A DNA stretch of 64,000 nt from Gammaproteobacteria bacterium (GTDB taxonomy: Bacteria > Pseudomonadota > Gammaproteobacteria > DSM-16500): contig JAJNBC010000003.1 in NCBI GenBank assembly GCA_021156085.1, positions 62,001 to 126,000 of the forward strand, written 5' to 3'. Shown in pieces: positions 18,574-27,701 of the stretch (positions within the stretch are counted from its first letter, which is position 1; every line of letters begins with the position of its first letter). The notes beneath the pieces were generated by a model. It saw nothing but the letters and a program-made list of their open reading frames with translations, had not been told where the DNA came from and searched no databases. Position numbers and translations under genes: made by a program.

Positions 18574-19188
18574 TTATACCCACTGATTCACGATATGACA
18601 AAACAAAGCGGCTGTCTTTTCTGCATCGTAAATAGCAGAATGTGCTTGATTAATATCAAAAGGAATTTTAGCAGCACGTAGTGCTCTAGCTAGTACCGTC
18701 TCTCCTAAAGCAACAGCAGACAAAGTAGCTGTATCAAGACTAGTAAAAGAATGAAAGGGAACAGCGCGTAATTGACAACGCTTGATGGCTGCTTGGATAA
18801 AAGCTAAATCAAACCAAGCATTGTGTCCTACCAATACCGCACGCTGACAACTGAATTCTTCCAGTAAATGATTAATAGTGATAAAAATATTGTGCAATGC
18901 TTGTTGTTCCGGGATAGCATAGCGGAATGGATGACCGGGATCAATACCGGTTAATGCCAAAGATTCTGGATCAAAATGCGCACCCTGAAAGGGTTCTATA
19001 TGGTAGGCTTCAGTATTTAATGGAAAAAGTACCCCTTGTTTATTTAATGCGAGAGGAACAACTGCAATTTCTAAGAGCGCATCTGTTGCTGGATTTAAAC
19101 CAGACGTTTCTACATCTACTACCACGGGTAAAAATCCACGGAAACGTGTAGATAAGGAGGCATGTTTTAATTTTTGTTTTAGCGGCAA
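18574..19188 (-). CDS. rnt: Ribonuclease T
   Basis: DEDDh 3'-5' exoribonuclease that trims the 3' ends of tRNA, 5S and 23S rRNA. Motif I is VDVETSGLNP (Asp25, Glu27), motif II is GHNAWFDLAFI, and motif III is HSAIYDAEKTAALF. The 204-aa length is close to E. coli RNase T (215 aa). It acts as a cytosolic dimer. It stands between the porin (convergent) and putA (divergent). Confidence 0.92.
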   Translation of the reverse strand: MPLKQKLKHASLSTRFRGFLPVVVDVETSGLNPATDALLEIAVVPLALNKQGVLFPLNTEAYHIEPFQGAHFDPESLALTGIDPGHPFRYAIPEQQALHNIFITINHLLEEFSCQRAVLVGHNAWFDLAFIQAAIKRCQLRAVPFHSFTSLDTATLSAVALGETVLARALRAAKIPFDINQAHSAIYDAEKTAALFCHIVNQWV

Positions 19189-19303
19189 GTCTTGTTCCTC
19201 GATAGACTATATGATACAAATTTGACTCTCTAAATCTTTTCCTGGTTGGGAATTGTAGCACCTCTCACTCTCAAATAGGAAAATGTAGAAGGAAAATAAC
19301 ACT

Positions 19304-22300
19304 ATGTTATTCAGCACAATATATGCACAGAATGCTCTACGTAATGCAATGACATCCGCTTATCGAATGGATGAAACAGCGTGCTTAACCGCCTTATTAG
19401 AACAAGCTATGCTGCCTGCAGATGCCATGCAGCGTATCACAGATACAGCAGCGCAATGGGTAGAGGTGACGCGTAAAAAACGCAAAAAACAAACAGGACT
19501 CGATACTTTTTTACATAAATATGATCTATCCAGCCAAGAAGGGATTGCTCTGATGTGTTTGGCTGAAGCATTACTCCGCATTCCAGATACCGATACCATG
19601 GATCGTTTAATTGCAGATAAAATTTCTACTGCTAATTGGAACACGCCTTCTCATACAGGTGGCTCATTTTTTCTGAATGCCACCGCTTGGTCATTGATGC
19701 TGACAGGAAAAATCTTCGCGCCCACGCTCGACGATGAAAAAAGTTTAGCTTCCTCTCTTAAACGTGTAGTGAGTCGTACAGGAGAAACCTTGATTCGGCC
19801 TATGATTTTACAAGGCATGAAGATGATAGGAAAACAATTTGTCATAGGCACTACTATTGAAGAAGCATTAGGTCATTCGAAAAAATTGGAAGCAAAAGGA
19901 TATCGTTATTCATACGATATGTTGGGTGAAGCTGCCCGCACACGAGAAGATGCGGAAAAATATTTTAATGCCTATAAAACAGCCATTCATGCTATCGGGC
20001 AACAATCGCCCAACCTGAATCCCATACAAGGACCTGGTATTTCTATTAAGTTATCAGCATTGCATCCTCGTTTTGAGGTGGCGCAACGAGAACGTGTACT
20101 CAATGAATTAGTGCCGCGCTTACTAACACTTGCCCAACTTACTAAAATGCAAAATATACACATGGCCATCGATGCAGAAGAAGCGGACAGACTGGAATTA
20201 TCACTGGACGTGATTGAAAGCGTATTTTGCAGCCCCACCCTGGACGGCTGGGAAGGCTTTGGACTTGCTGTACAAGCTTATCAAAAACGTGCGCCGTGGG
20301 TCATTGATTGGTTAGCTGAGCTAGCTCAGCGACAAAAACGCCGCCTCATGGTGCGGCTTGTAAAAGGAGCTTATTGGGATGCAGAAATTAAAATCAGTCA
20401 AGTATTGGGCCTAGAGGGCTATCCTGTCTTTACCCGCAAAGAAGCCACTGATGTTTCTTATATTGCATGTGCTAAAAAAATACTTGCCTACCCCCATGCT
20501 ATCTATCCGCAATTTGGCACTCATAATGCGCATACGGTGGCGACTATTTTAGAAATGATAGGTACACGTCAAGATTTTGAATTTCAATGTCTGCATGGCA
20601 TGGGTGAACCTTTATACGATCAATTGATTGAAAAAATACCTTGCCGCATTTATGCCCCAGTAGGCAGTCATAGAGATTTACTAGGTTATTTGGTGCGTCG
20701 GTTGTTAGAAAATGGCGCTAATACCTCTTTTATTAACCGTATTGCAGATGAAAAAATACCTATTGAAAATATTATTGCAAACCCGGTTACCAAAATAGCG
20801 GGGCTCACTGACAAACCTCATCCACGTATTCCCTTACCTAGAAATCTATATGGAACAGAACGACTCAATTCGCCAGGGTTAGACTTATCGAACTATCATC
20901 ACCTGACTATGCTCAAACATGCCATGGAACAAGCCGAGCAAAAACAATGGGAGTCCAGCTCGGTAATTAAGGGTAAGAATAGCCTGCATACCCCCAAACC
21001 GGTAGTTTCACCAACCGATATCGGCGTAGTTGTGGGCTATGTCCATGAAGCAACGGAAGAGGATATTGAACAGGCACTTGTACAAGCAACTCAAGCAAAA
21101 ACAGCGTGGGCGACTACATCGATTACAGAACGTGCTGCTTGCTTAGAACGCGCAGCTGATTTATTTGAAGAAAATTTTGCTACTTTAATGACACTATTGT
21201 GTAAGGAAGGGGGAAAACAAATCGTTGATTGTGTATCAGAAGTACGAGAAACCATCGATTTTTGCCGCTACTATGCCATGCGTGCACGCAAAGATCTATT
21301 ACCCCAATACTTAGCTGGGCCCACGGGCGAATCAAATCAATTCTCTTTGCACCCACGTGGCATCATTATATGTATTAGTCCTTGGAATTTTCCTTTAGCA
21401 ATTTTTACGGGACAAATAGTAGCGGCCTTAGTTTGTGGGAATCCTGTTATTGCTAAACCTGCTGAACAAACTCCGTTAATTGCACGAGAAGCAGTACGTT
21501 TATTGCATGCAGCAGGCATTCCAGAAGCTGTATTGCAACTCTTGCCAGGGGAAGGCGCTTTCGTAGGTGCAAAATTAGTGGCTGATCTACGGATTGCAGG
21601 GGTCATGTTTACAGGATCCACAGAAACTGCGCGATCCATTCAGCAAACCTTAGCTCACCGTTCTGGTCCTCTTGTGCCTTTCATTGCAGAAACAGGCGGA
21701 CAAAATGTTATGATTGTAGATTCTTCCGCCCTCCCCGAGCAAGTGGTAGCCGATATCTTGCTTTCATCATTTAATAGCGCTGGCCAGCGCTGCTCTGCAT
21801 TACGCGTATTATTCGTACAAAACGATATTGCCGACTCCTTGCTTACTATGCTCCAAGGCGCCATGGCAGAGTTAAAAATAGGTGATCCTAGTTTATTAGC
21901 AACAGATATCGGGCCCGTCATTGATGAAGATGCATTACATATGTTAGAAAATCATCTTATGAAAATGCAAACTGAAGCAACCCTTTTATATCAAGTCCCT
22001 CTAAAAGCCTTACCCCCAGGTCATTTTTTTGCTCCAACTCTTATTGAAATAAAACAGCTAAGTTTACTGCCCCGCGAAGTGTTTGGCCCCATCTTACATG
22101 TCATACGATACGATTCCAAAAATTTAGATGCCGTATTAAATGATATTAACCAGACGGGATACGGATTGACATTAGGCATTCACAGCAGAATTGATGCGAC
22201 AGTCAAGTATATTCAGGAACGTGTTGCAGTTGGCAACATTTATGTAAACCGTAATATAATAGGCGCCGTTGTAGGCGTGCAACCTTTCGGGGGAGAAGGA

Positions 22301-22426
22301 TTATCGGGCACAGGACCTAAAGCGGGCGGACCTTATTATTTACCTCGATTATGTGTAGAACGAGTAATATCAGTAAACACTACTGCTACAGGGGGAAATG
22401 CAACGCTTGTTTCTTTAAGTGAATAA
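19304..22426 (+). CDS. putA: Bifunctional proline dehydrogenase / P5C dehydrogenase
   Basis: PutA oxidises proline to glutamate in two steps. The FAD-dependent proline dehydrogenase barrel (about 170-490) has RYSYDMLGEAARTREDA, GISIKLSALHPRFE and MVRLVKGAYWDAEIK. The P5C/aldehyde dehydrogenase domain (about 550-1030) has the catalytic Cys830 in FNSAGQRCSALRV and QPFGGEGLSGTGPKAGGP near the end. At 1040 aa it lacks the N-terminal ribbon-helix-helix DNA-binding domain of trifunctional PutA (about 1320 aa), so it should not repress itself. AAGGA precedes ATG. No putP is adjacent. This implies use of host proline or glutamate. Confidence 0.97.
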   Translation: MLFSTIYAQNALRNAMTSAYRMDETACLTALLEQAMLPADAMQRITDTAAQWVEVTRKKRKKQTGLDTFLHKYDLSSQEGIALMCLAEALLRIPDTDTMDRLIADKISTANWNTPSHTGGSFFLNATAWSLMLTGKIFAPTLDDEKSLASSLKRVVSRTGETLIRPMILQGMKMIGKQFVIGTTIEEALGHSKKLEAKGYRYSYDMLGEAARTREDAEKYFNAYKTAIHAIGQQSPNLNPIQGPGISIKLSALHPRFEVAQRERVLNELVPRLLTLAQLTKMQNIHMAIDAEEADRLELSLDVIESVFCSPTLDGWEGFGLAVQAYQKRAPWVIDWLAELAQRQKRRLMVRLVKGAYWDAEIKISQVLGLEGYPVFTRKEATDVSYIACAKKILAYPHAIYPQFGTHNAHTVATILEMIGTRQDFEFQCLHGMGEPLYDQLIEKIPCRIYAPVGSHRDLLGYLVRRLLENGANTSFINRIADEKIPIENIIANPVTKIAGLTDKPHPRIPLPRNLYGTERLNSPGLDLSNYHHLTMLKHAMEQAEQKQWESSSVIKGKNSLHTPKPVVSPTDIGVVVGYVHEATEEDIEQALVQATQAKTAWATTSITERAACLERAADLFEENFATLMTLLCKEGGKQIVDCVSEVRETIDFCRYYAMRARKDLLPQYLAGPTGESNQFSLHPRGIIICISPWNFPLAIFTGQIVAALVCGNPVIAKPAEQTPLIAREAVRLLHAAGIPEAVLQLLPGEGAFVGAKLVADLRIAGVMFTGSTETARSIQQTLAHRSGPLVPFIAETGGQNVMIVDSSALPEQVVADILLSSFNSAGQRCSALRVLFVQNDIADSLLTMLQGAMAELKIGDPSLLATDIGPVIDEDALHMLENHLMKMQTEATLLYQVPLKALPPGHFFAPTLIEIKQLSLLPREVFGPILHVIRYDSKNLDAVLNDINQTGYGLTLGIHSRIDATVKYIQERVAVGNIYVNRNIIGAVVGVQPFGGEGLSGTGPKAGGPYYLPRLCVERVISVNTTATGGNATLVSLSE

Positions 22427-22471
22427 GCGCCTGCTTATAATCTCTCAAACAATTACAGCGAATAAAACATT

Positions 22472-23404
22472 ATGGCCCATTCACATAAACATTCTGACCA
22501 GCATCATTTGCATTCTCATCAACATACAGGAGCGCAATCGTTTAATTTGGCTTTTGCGATTGCTGTCTCACTGAATTTAGGATTCACTTTTTTCCAAATT
22601 ATTTATGGTATTCTAGCGAATTCAATGAGTTTAATAGCAGACGCAGCCCATAATTTCGGCGACGTATTTGGATTAGTTCTCGCTTGGGGGGCAAACTGGT
22701 TATTAACATTACCTTCTCGTAAGCGGTATAGCTATGGTTATAAGAGAACAACTATTTTAGCTGCGTTGGCAAATGCGTTAATTCTGGTTTCTACTACTGT
22801 GTTGATTGCTTATGAATCTATTATTAAATTTCTACATCCTCTAGCAGTTAATGCTTGGATAGTGATTGTAGTGGCCATGATAGGTATTGTTATTAATGGG
22901 GGAACTGCATTGTTATTTATGAAAGGAGCACATGATGATTTGAATATCAAAGGTGCCTTTCTGCATTTGCTAAGCGATGCGCTAATCTCTATAGGGGTTG
23001 TTGTGGCAGGCATTCTAATTTTGTACACTCATTGGCTCTGGATAGACCCGCTAGCAGGGCTCATTATTGTTGCCATGATTCTATGGGGAACATGGGGATT
23101 GTTACGAGATTCCGTGCGATTGATTTTAGACGCCGTGCCCCGGCATATAGACCAACACAGCATCCAGGATTTTTTCCAGCATTTACCCCATGTCCAAGCC
23201 GTTCATGATTTACATATTTGGGGATTGAGCACTAAAGAAGTAGCACTCACTGCTCATTTAATTATGCCAGAAGCCACTTTATCTGATGCAGATTATCAGA
23301 AAATTAATATTACTTTAAAAGAAAAATTTAAAATTGATCATGCGACAATTCAGGTTGAGAAAGGCAATGCAGAGTATCCTTGTAAACGTAGTCATATTTG
23401 TTAA
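22472..23404 (+). CDS. CDF-family zinc/cadmium efflux protein
   Basis: Cation diffusion facilitator exporting Zn2+ (and possibly Cd2+) across the inner membrane in exchange for protons. The 310-aa protein has a His-rich N-terminus (residues 3-18, eight His) and six membrane segments. The two transport-site motifs are HNFGD and HLLSD (HxxxD type, as in ZitB/CzcD). A C-terminal cytoplasmic domain includes DLHIWGLS. It lies 45 bp after putA on the same strand but has only a weak ribosome-binding site. Confidence 0.9.
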   Translation: MAHSHKHSDQHHLHSHQHTGAQSFNLAFAIAVSLNLGFTFFQIIYGILANSMSLIADAAHNFGDVFGLVLAWGANWLLTLPSRKRYSYGYKRTTILAALANALILVSTTVLIAYESIIKFLHPLAVNAWIVIVVAMIGIVINGGTALLFMKGAHDDLNIKGAFLHLLSDALISIGVVVAGILILYTHWLWIDPLAGLIIVAMILWGTWGLLRDSVRLILDAVPRHIDQHSIQDFFQHLPHVQAVHDLHIWGLSTKEVALTAHLIMPEATLSDADYQKINITLKEKFKIDHATIQVEKGNAEYPCKRSHIC

Positions 23405-23476
23405 TAAGAAGTCAAAACTCGACCTTTATTCTAGCTTTCTTAACACCTAAATAGCTTCAATAGCGTTAAAAATAAT

Positions 23477-24949
23477 ATGGTTAACAAATTCATAAAACAC
23501 ATTGCTCTGGGACGCTGGTTTATAGCTTTTATTTTATTTCATCTCACAGCTTGGACCCTGGCACCTGCCCTCACTCGCTTTACTTTACCCATGGATTCTC
23601 TAGAAGGTGCGACTTGGGGCAGGCAGCTAGAATGGGGATATGATAAAAATCCTTTTATGAATGGGTGGCTGACTACGCTTGCTCTAAAAATAGATGGACA
23701 CGCCGATTGGGGAATTTATCTTTTTAGCCAGCTTACTGTGGTCATATGCTTTTGGGCTGTCTGGGAGCTCGGTAAAAAAATATTGCCGCCTATGTATGCT
23801 TTGTTTGGTGTACTTCTCTTGGAGGGTATACAGTATTACAATTTTCATGCCATCGATTTTAATGATAATACCTTAGAATTAGCCAGCTGGGCACTTACGG
23901 CTTTATTTTTTTATCGAGCACTGCATTCTAATACATTACGTGATTGGTCACTCACTGCCATTTTCGCAGGTCTAGGGATGATGACCAAATACTATATTGC
24001 ATTATTGTTTTTATCCATGGCCATCTTATTGCTTACTCATCCACAAGCCCGAACCGCTTTTAAAAAACCAGGCTTATATCTAGGTGCTTTAATCTTTTTA
24101 ATAATTATCACCCCTCATATTTTTTGGTTATTTTCTCATGACTTCGTTACCTTGGGGTATGCAGTAAACAGAGTAACGAGCCCACCAAGCTGGTATAATC
24201 ACTTATTTTATCCTGCGCAATTTGCTTGGCAGCAATTTGAAGTTCTTGTTCCCATGTTACTGTTATTATCGGTATTATGCCTCAGCGGGAAAAGAGAACC
24301 GAAAAAAACCCTCCCTTCATTCAATAAAGCATTTTTATTTTGGGTAGGGATGGGTCCTTTTTTATTAACCATTTTATTATCCATCATCACGGGCATTAAA
24401 TTACGAGCCGGATGGGGCCAGCCTTTATTTTCACTCTGGGGCATTATCTTAATCGCTTGGCTACAACCTCGGGTCACACCCGAAAAATTTTACCGATTTA
24501 TAACGATTATATTCGGCTTTATAGCCCTAACAGTCACAGTATATTGTATTGCACTAATACGAGCAGAAGAGCCTTCCAGTGCAAATTATCCCGGCAAAAT
24601 AATTTCACGTACCTTAACACAAGAATGGCATGCGAGATATCATACTCCTCTCAAGTATGTGGCGGGATCTCGCTGGCTAGCAGGCAATATTGCGTTTTAT
24701 TCCAGTGATCGCCCCCCGGTCTTCATTGATTGGAGCCCTCGAATAAGCCCCTGGATTAATGAAAAAAAACTCAGGCGGGATGGCGCTATTTTTGCTTGGG
24801 ATTTAACGGAAAGCCAGAAAAACTCAGAGCAAGATATAAAAAACCGATTCCCACGTATAACAAAACCACAGCTTTATCAGTTTGCATGGTTAAGAAATAA
24901 AGATGCACCCTCCGTCAAAATAAAAGTCAGTTTCTTACCGCCTCAATAG
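23477..24949 (+). CDS. GT39-like membrane glycosyltransferase
   Basis: The 490-aa multi-pass protein has the first-loop pattern of the GT-C (PMT_2/ArnT-like) enzymes, MDSLEGATWGRQLEWGYDKNPF. Its membrane helices continue to about residue 370, followed by a periplasmic C-terminal part. Such enzymes transfer sugars from a polyprenyl-phosphate donor to lipid A, glycans or proteins on the periplasmic side. Acceptor and sugar are unknown. The last 15 bp overlap the convergent cysteine desulfurase gene. It could work with the GT2 at 29.2 kb or the arn genes at 14-16 kb, but that is inference. Confidence 0.8.
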   Translation: MVNKFIKHIALGRWFIAFILFHLTAWTLAPALTRFTLPMDSLEGATWGRQLEWGYDKNPFMNGWLTTLALKIDGHADWGIYLFSQLTVVICFWAVWELGKKILPPMYALFGVLLLEGIQYYNFHAIDFNDNTLELASWALTALFFYRALHSNTLRDWSLTAIFAGLGMMTKYYIALLFLSMAILLLTHPQARTAFKKPGLYLGALIFLIIITPHIFWLFSHDFVTLGYAVNRVTSPPSWYNHLFYPAQFAWQQFEVLVPMLLLLSVLCLSGKREPKKTLPSFNKAFLFWVGMGPFLLTILLSIITGIKLRAGWGQPLFSLWGIILIAWLQPRVTPEKFYRFITIIFGFIALTVTVYCIALIRAEEPSSANYPGKIISRTLTQEWHARYHTPLKYVAGSRWLAGNIAFYSSDRPPVFIDWSPRISPWINEKKLRRDGAIFAWDLTESQKNSEQDIKNRFPRITKPQLYQFAWLRNKDAPSVKIKVSFLPPQ

Positions 24950-26068
24950 AAGGAGTTGGTTAATAACAAAATCAATGTCTTCCAGCGTAGTAAAACGCCC
25001 AAATGAAAACCGCACCGCCTCTTGGGCAAGTTCCTCTGTTAATCCTAGAGCACGTAATACTTGGGAAGGCTCAGCTCCTTTAGCATGACAGGCAGAGCCT
25101 ACGGAAAAAGCCACCTGGGGCAAAGCATTTACCAACATTTTTGCAGGGATGCCGCGCAGACTCAAATTGATAATGCCTGGATAAGACTGTCTCAAGCTCC
25201 CATGAATGATAACATTCTGTAATAGACTAATCCCTTCCAAAAATCGATCCCGCAATGACTGCATTTTTTGGTGCTCTATGGATAAAGTTGCTTGCGCCAG
25301 GGCAAAAGCTTCTCCCATGCCTACAATTTGATGAACAGGTAGCGTACCGGAACGCATACCTTGTTCTTGTCCGCCGCCGTGCAGCAGGGGAGCAACACGC
25401 ACACGAGGTTTACGACGCAAATAAAGCGCGCCTATGCCTTTGGGCCCATAAATTTTATGAGCACAAACGGACAAAAGATCGAGAGGAATTTTTTGCACAT
25501 TAAGAGGGATCTTCCCTGCGCTTTGTGCTGCATCCACATGAAATAAAATACCGCGTTCGGCGGTAATGCCTGCAATAGCTTGGATATCTTGAATCACACC
25601 TATTTCATTATTGATATGCATGATAGAAACCATCACCGTATCCTCACGCAGTGCTGCTAAAAATTCAGCTTGATCAAGCAAACCGTCTTTTTTAGGAACC
25701 AGATAAGTTACCGAAAACCCCTGCTTCTCCAGTTGCTGGCAACAATCAAGCACAGAGGGATGCTCTGTCTTCAATGTGATAATATGCCGACCTTTACGCT
25801 GATAAAGCATAGCCGCGCCTTTCAGAGCCAAATTATTGGCTTCTGTTGCGCCTGAAGTCCAAATTATTTCACTAGGCTCGGCATTGATTAATCCAGCCAC
25901 TTGTGCTCGCGCCTCATCCACTGCGTGCTTAGCAGCTTGTCCATAAGGATGAAAAGAAGCTGGATTACCATAATGGCCATCGCAAGTAAGATAATGCAGC
26001 ATTTTAGAAGCGACCTGCGGATCAACGGGAGTAGTAGCCGCATAGTCTAGATAAACTGGTAATTTCAT
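24935..26068 (-). CDS. Cysteine desulfurase, NifS/IscS-like
   Basis: PLP enzyme that takes sulfur from cysteine for Fe-S clusters or thio-modification of tRNA. The 377-aa protein has the Schiff-base lysine Lys205 in CAHKIYGPKG and the catalytic cysteine Cys327 in SVGSACHAKG, with TEHPSVL and HVDAAQSAGK as PLP contacts. It is shorter than IscS (404 aa) and lacks the IscS C-terminal tail. No iscU or iscR is adjacent, so it may be a second NifS-like copy. A TATAAT about 12 bp upstream of ATG suggests a very short leader. Confidence 0.9.
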   Translation of the reverse strand: MKLPVYLDYAATTPVDPQVASKMLHYLTCDGHYGNPASFHPYGQAAKHAVDEARAQVAGLINAEPSEIIWTSGATEANNLALKGAAMLYQRKGRHIITLKTEHPSVLDCCQQLEKQGFSVTYLVPKKDGLLDQAEFLAALREDTVMVSIMHINNEIGVIQDIQAIAGITAERGILFHVDAAQSAGKIPLNVQKIPLDLLSVCAHKIYGPKGIGALYLRRKPRVRVAPLLHGGGQEQGMRSGTLPVHQIVGMGEAFALAQATLSIEHQKMQSLRDRFLEGISLLQNVIIHGSLRQSYPGIINLSLRGIPAKMLVNALPQVAFSVGSACHAKGAEPSQVLRALGLTEELAQEAVRFSFGRFTTLEDIDFVINQLLLLRR

Positions 26069-26186
26069 CGGCGCTATTATATGGTAGACTGACTAGAAAA
26101 AACAGCATGAAAGCGCGCCTATAATATATTTGTGCATACTATCACGTATTTTTATATAGAATATCTTTTTTAAATGGGATATCTCC

Positions 26187-27701
26187 ATGCGACAGCAAAT
26201 TCTTTACTGGTGGATTCCCCTGATATCCTTCAGTATCTTGGCTTATTTCATCCAAGCACATGTTTACTTACACAAAGATGTGGCAATGACACTGCATACC
26301 ACAGCCGCAATGTTAACGGGAGAGACATATACAAAAAATATATTTGAACCTAATCCTCCGCTTATCTTCTATTTATCCATGCCTGCGATTATTCTGGCGA
26401 AAGTGATGTCAATTTCTCTGCTTTCTGCCATTCGAATCTATTTTATTATTTTGGCCACAATCTCTCTGAATTTTTCTTATTTTATTATAAAAAAATTATT
26501 TAAAAATGAACTATTTTTAATTTATATGACTTCCTATGTCATGATATATATTCTATTTTTTTTACCGGCACATCAGTTTGCACAACGTGAGCATTTTCTT
26601 TTAGTCTTGATATTACCCTACTTATTTTCTACAGCATTTCAGCTTGAAAATAAAAAATTGAATCCTATTTTTTCAATGTTCATCGGCCTTATGGGCGGAA
26701 TAGGGCTTGCTATCAAACCTCATTTTTTGACGGCATTTTTATTAGTGGAAATTTATTTTTTTTTTAAAAAAAAGCGTATTTTGGCCTCCATTAGAGTGGA
26801 AACCCTGTGTATAGCGGGTATATTTCTGAGTTACACCGCACTTATTTTTTTAGTGTATCCCAGTTATATTTATAATGTCCTGCCCTTGTGGATGCCTTAT
26901 TATAAAGCTATTGTTCACCCCTGGATAGAAATCTTGATTTATCCGGGGTTTCTCTATTGTCTTATTATTCTGATTTTTTATTTACTAATAAGGCGTTCAA
27001 ATAAATATAAAACAACGAGTGATATCTTTTTAGCCGCGCTAATAGGATTCATGTTTTCTTATCTCCTTCCAAGAGTCGCTTGGTATTATCATCTTCTCCC
27101 TGCCCTGGGAATGGCCTGCCTATTAAACACTTTTATTTTTTCACAAATTGCCAGGGAAGCTATGAAAAACTATAAAATAAAGGGAGATATATTCTTACTC
27201 TCTGCCATGGCAAGCATATTGTATTTTATTCCTTTTACACTCAGTCTTCATTACCTTATAACAGCTACACGCTATTTTAATTCAGAAGCTCCTCTATCTC
27301 ATTTAATTAATTTTTTTAAACATCAAAAAAATATAAAATTTGATTTATTTTCGATGACACACGATAGTACTATTTTAGAATTTTATACATCGGCCCACTA
27401 TACTGGAAGTTTTGCATTTCTAATTTGGGAATATAACCAAGTCATTTTAAAATACCATCCTAACTTAAAAGCATCTCTCTACGAAAAAAATATTCCAGTC
27501 ATGGTAAATAGGCTGGCTCAAGATCTTGTGCGAGAAAAACCAGAATTTGTTATTGTTGATATTCCATCATCAATAGATTATCTAGGAATAAAAATCAATT
27601 ATATTGAGAAATATTCAAATTATAAAAATTTTAATATGGTTTGGAAAAAATATCATTATCTAAAAAAAATAGGTCCGTATGAAATTTACGAGCGCACATA
27701 G
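26187..27701 (+). CDS. GT-C-like polytopic membrane protein, paralogue A
   Basis: The 504-aa protein has about 11-12 membrane segments. It is clearly paralogous to the proteins at 27686-29248 and 29986-31530. The shared motifs are LAYFIQ near the N-terminus, an Asp in the first loop, F-E-x-N-P-P near residue 55, AQREHF, a KP-x-FL motif and WYYHLLPALGMACLL. The layout suggests a glycosyltransferase using a polyprenyl-linked sugar donor, but I cannot name substrate or family with certainty. Its stop overlaps that of paralogue B by 16 bp (convergent). Confidence 0.75.
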   Translation: MRQQILYWWIPLISFSILAYFIQAHVYLHKDVAMTLHTTAAMLTGETYTKNIFEPNPPLIFYLSMPAIILAKVMSISLLSAIRIYFIILATISLNFSYFIIKKLFKNELFLIYMTSYVMIYILFFLPAHQFAQREHFLLVLILPYLFSTAFQLENKKLNPIFSMFIGLMGGIGLAIKPHFLTAFLLVEIYFFFKKKRILASIRVETLCIAGIFLSYTALIFLVYPSYIYNVLPLWMPYYKAIVHPWIEILIYPGFLYCLIILIFYLLIRRSNKYKTTSDIFLAALIGFMFSYLLPRVAWYYHLLPALGMACLLNTFIFSQIAREAMKNYKIKGDIFLLSAMASILYFIPFTLSLHYLITATRYFNSEAPLSHLINFFKHQKNIKFDLFSMTHDSTILEFYTSAHYTGSFAFLIWEYNQVILKYHPNLKASLYEKNIPVMVNRLAQDLVREKPEFVIVDIPSSIDYLGIKINYIEKYSNYKNFNMVWKKYHYLKKIGPYEIYERT

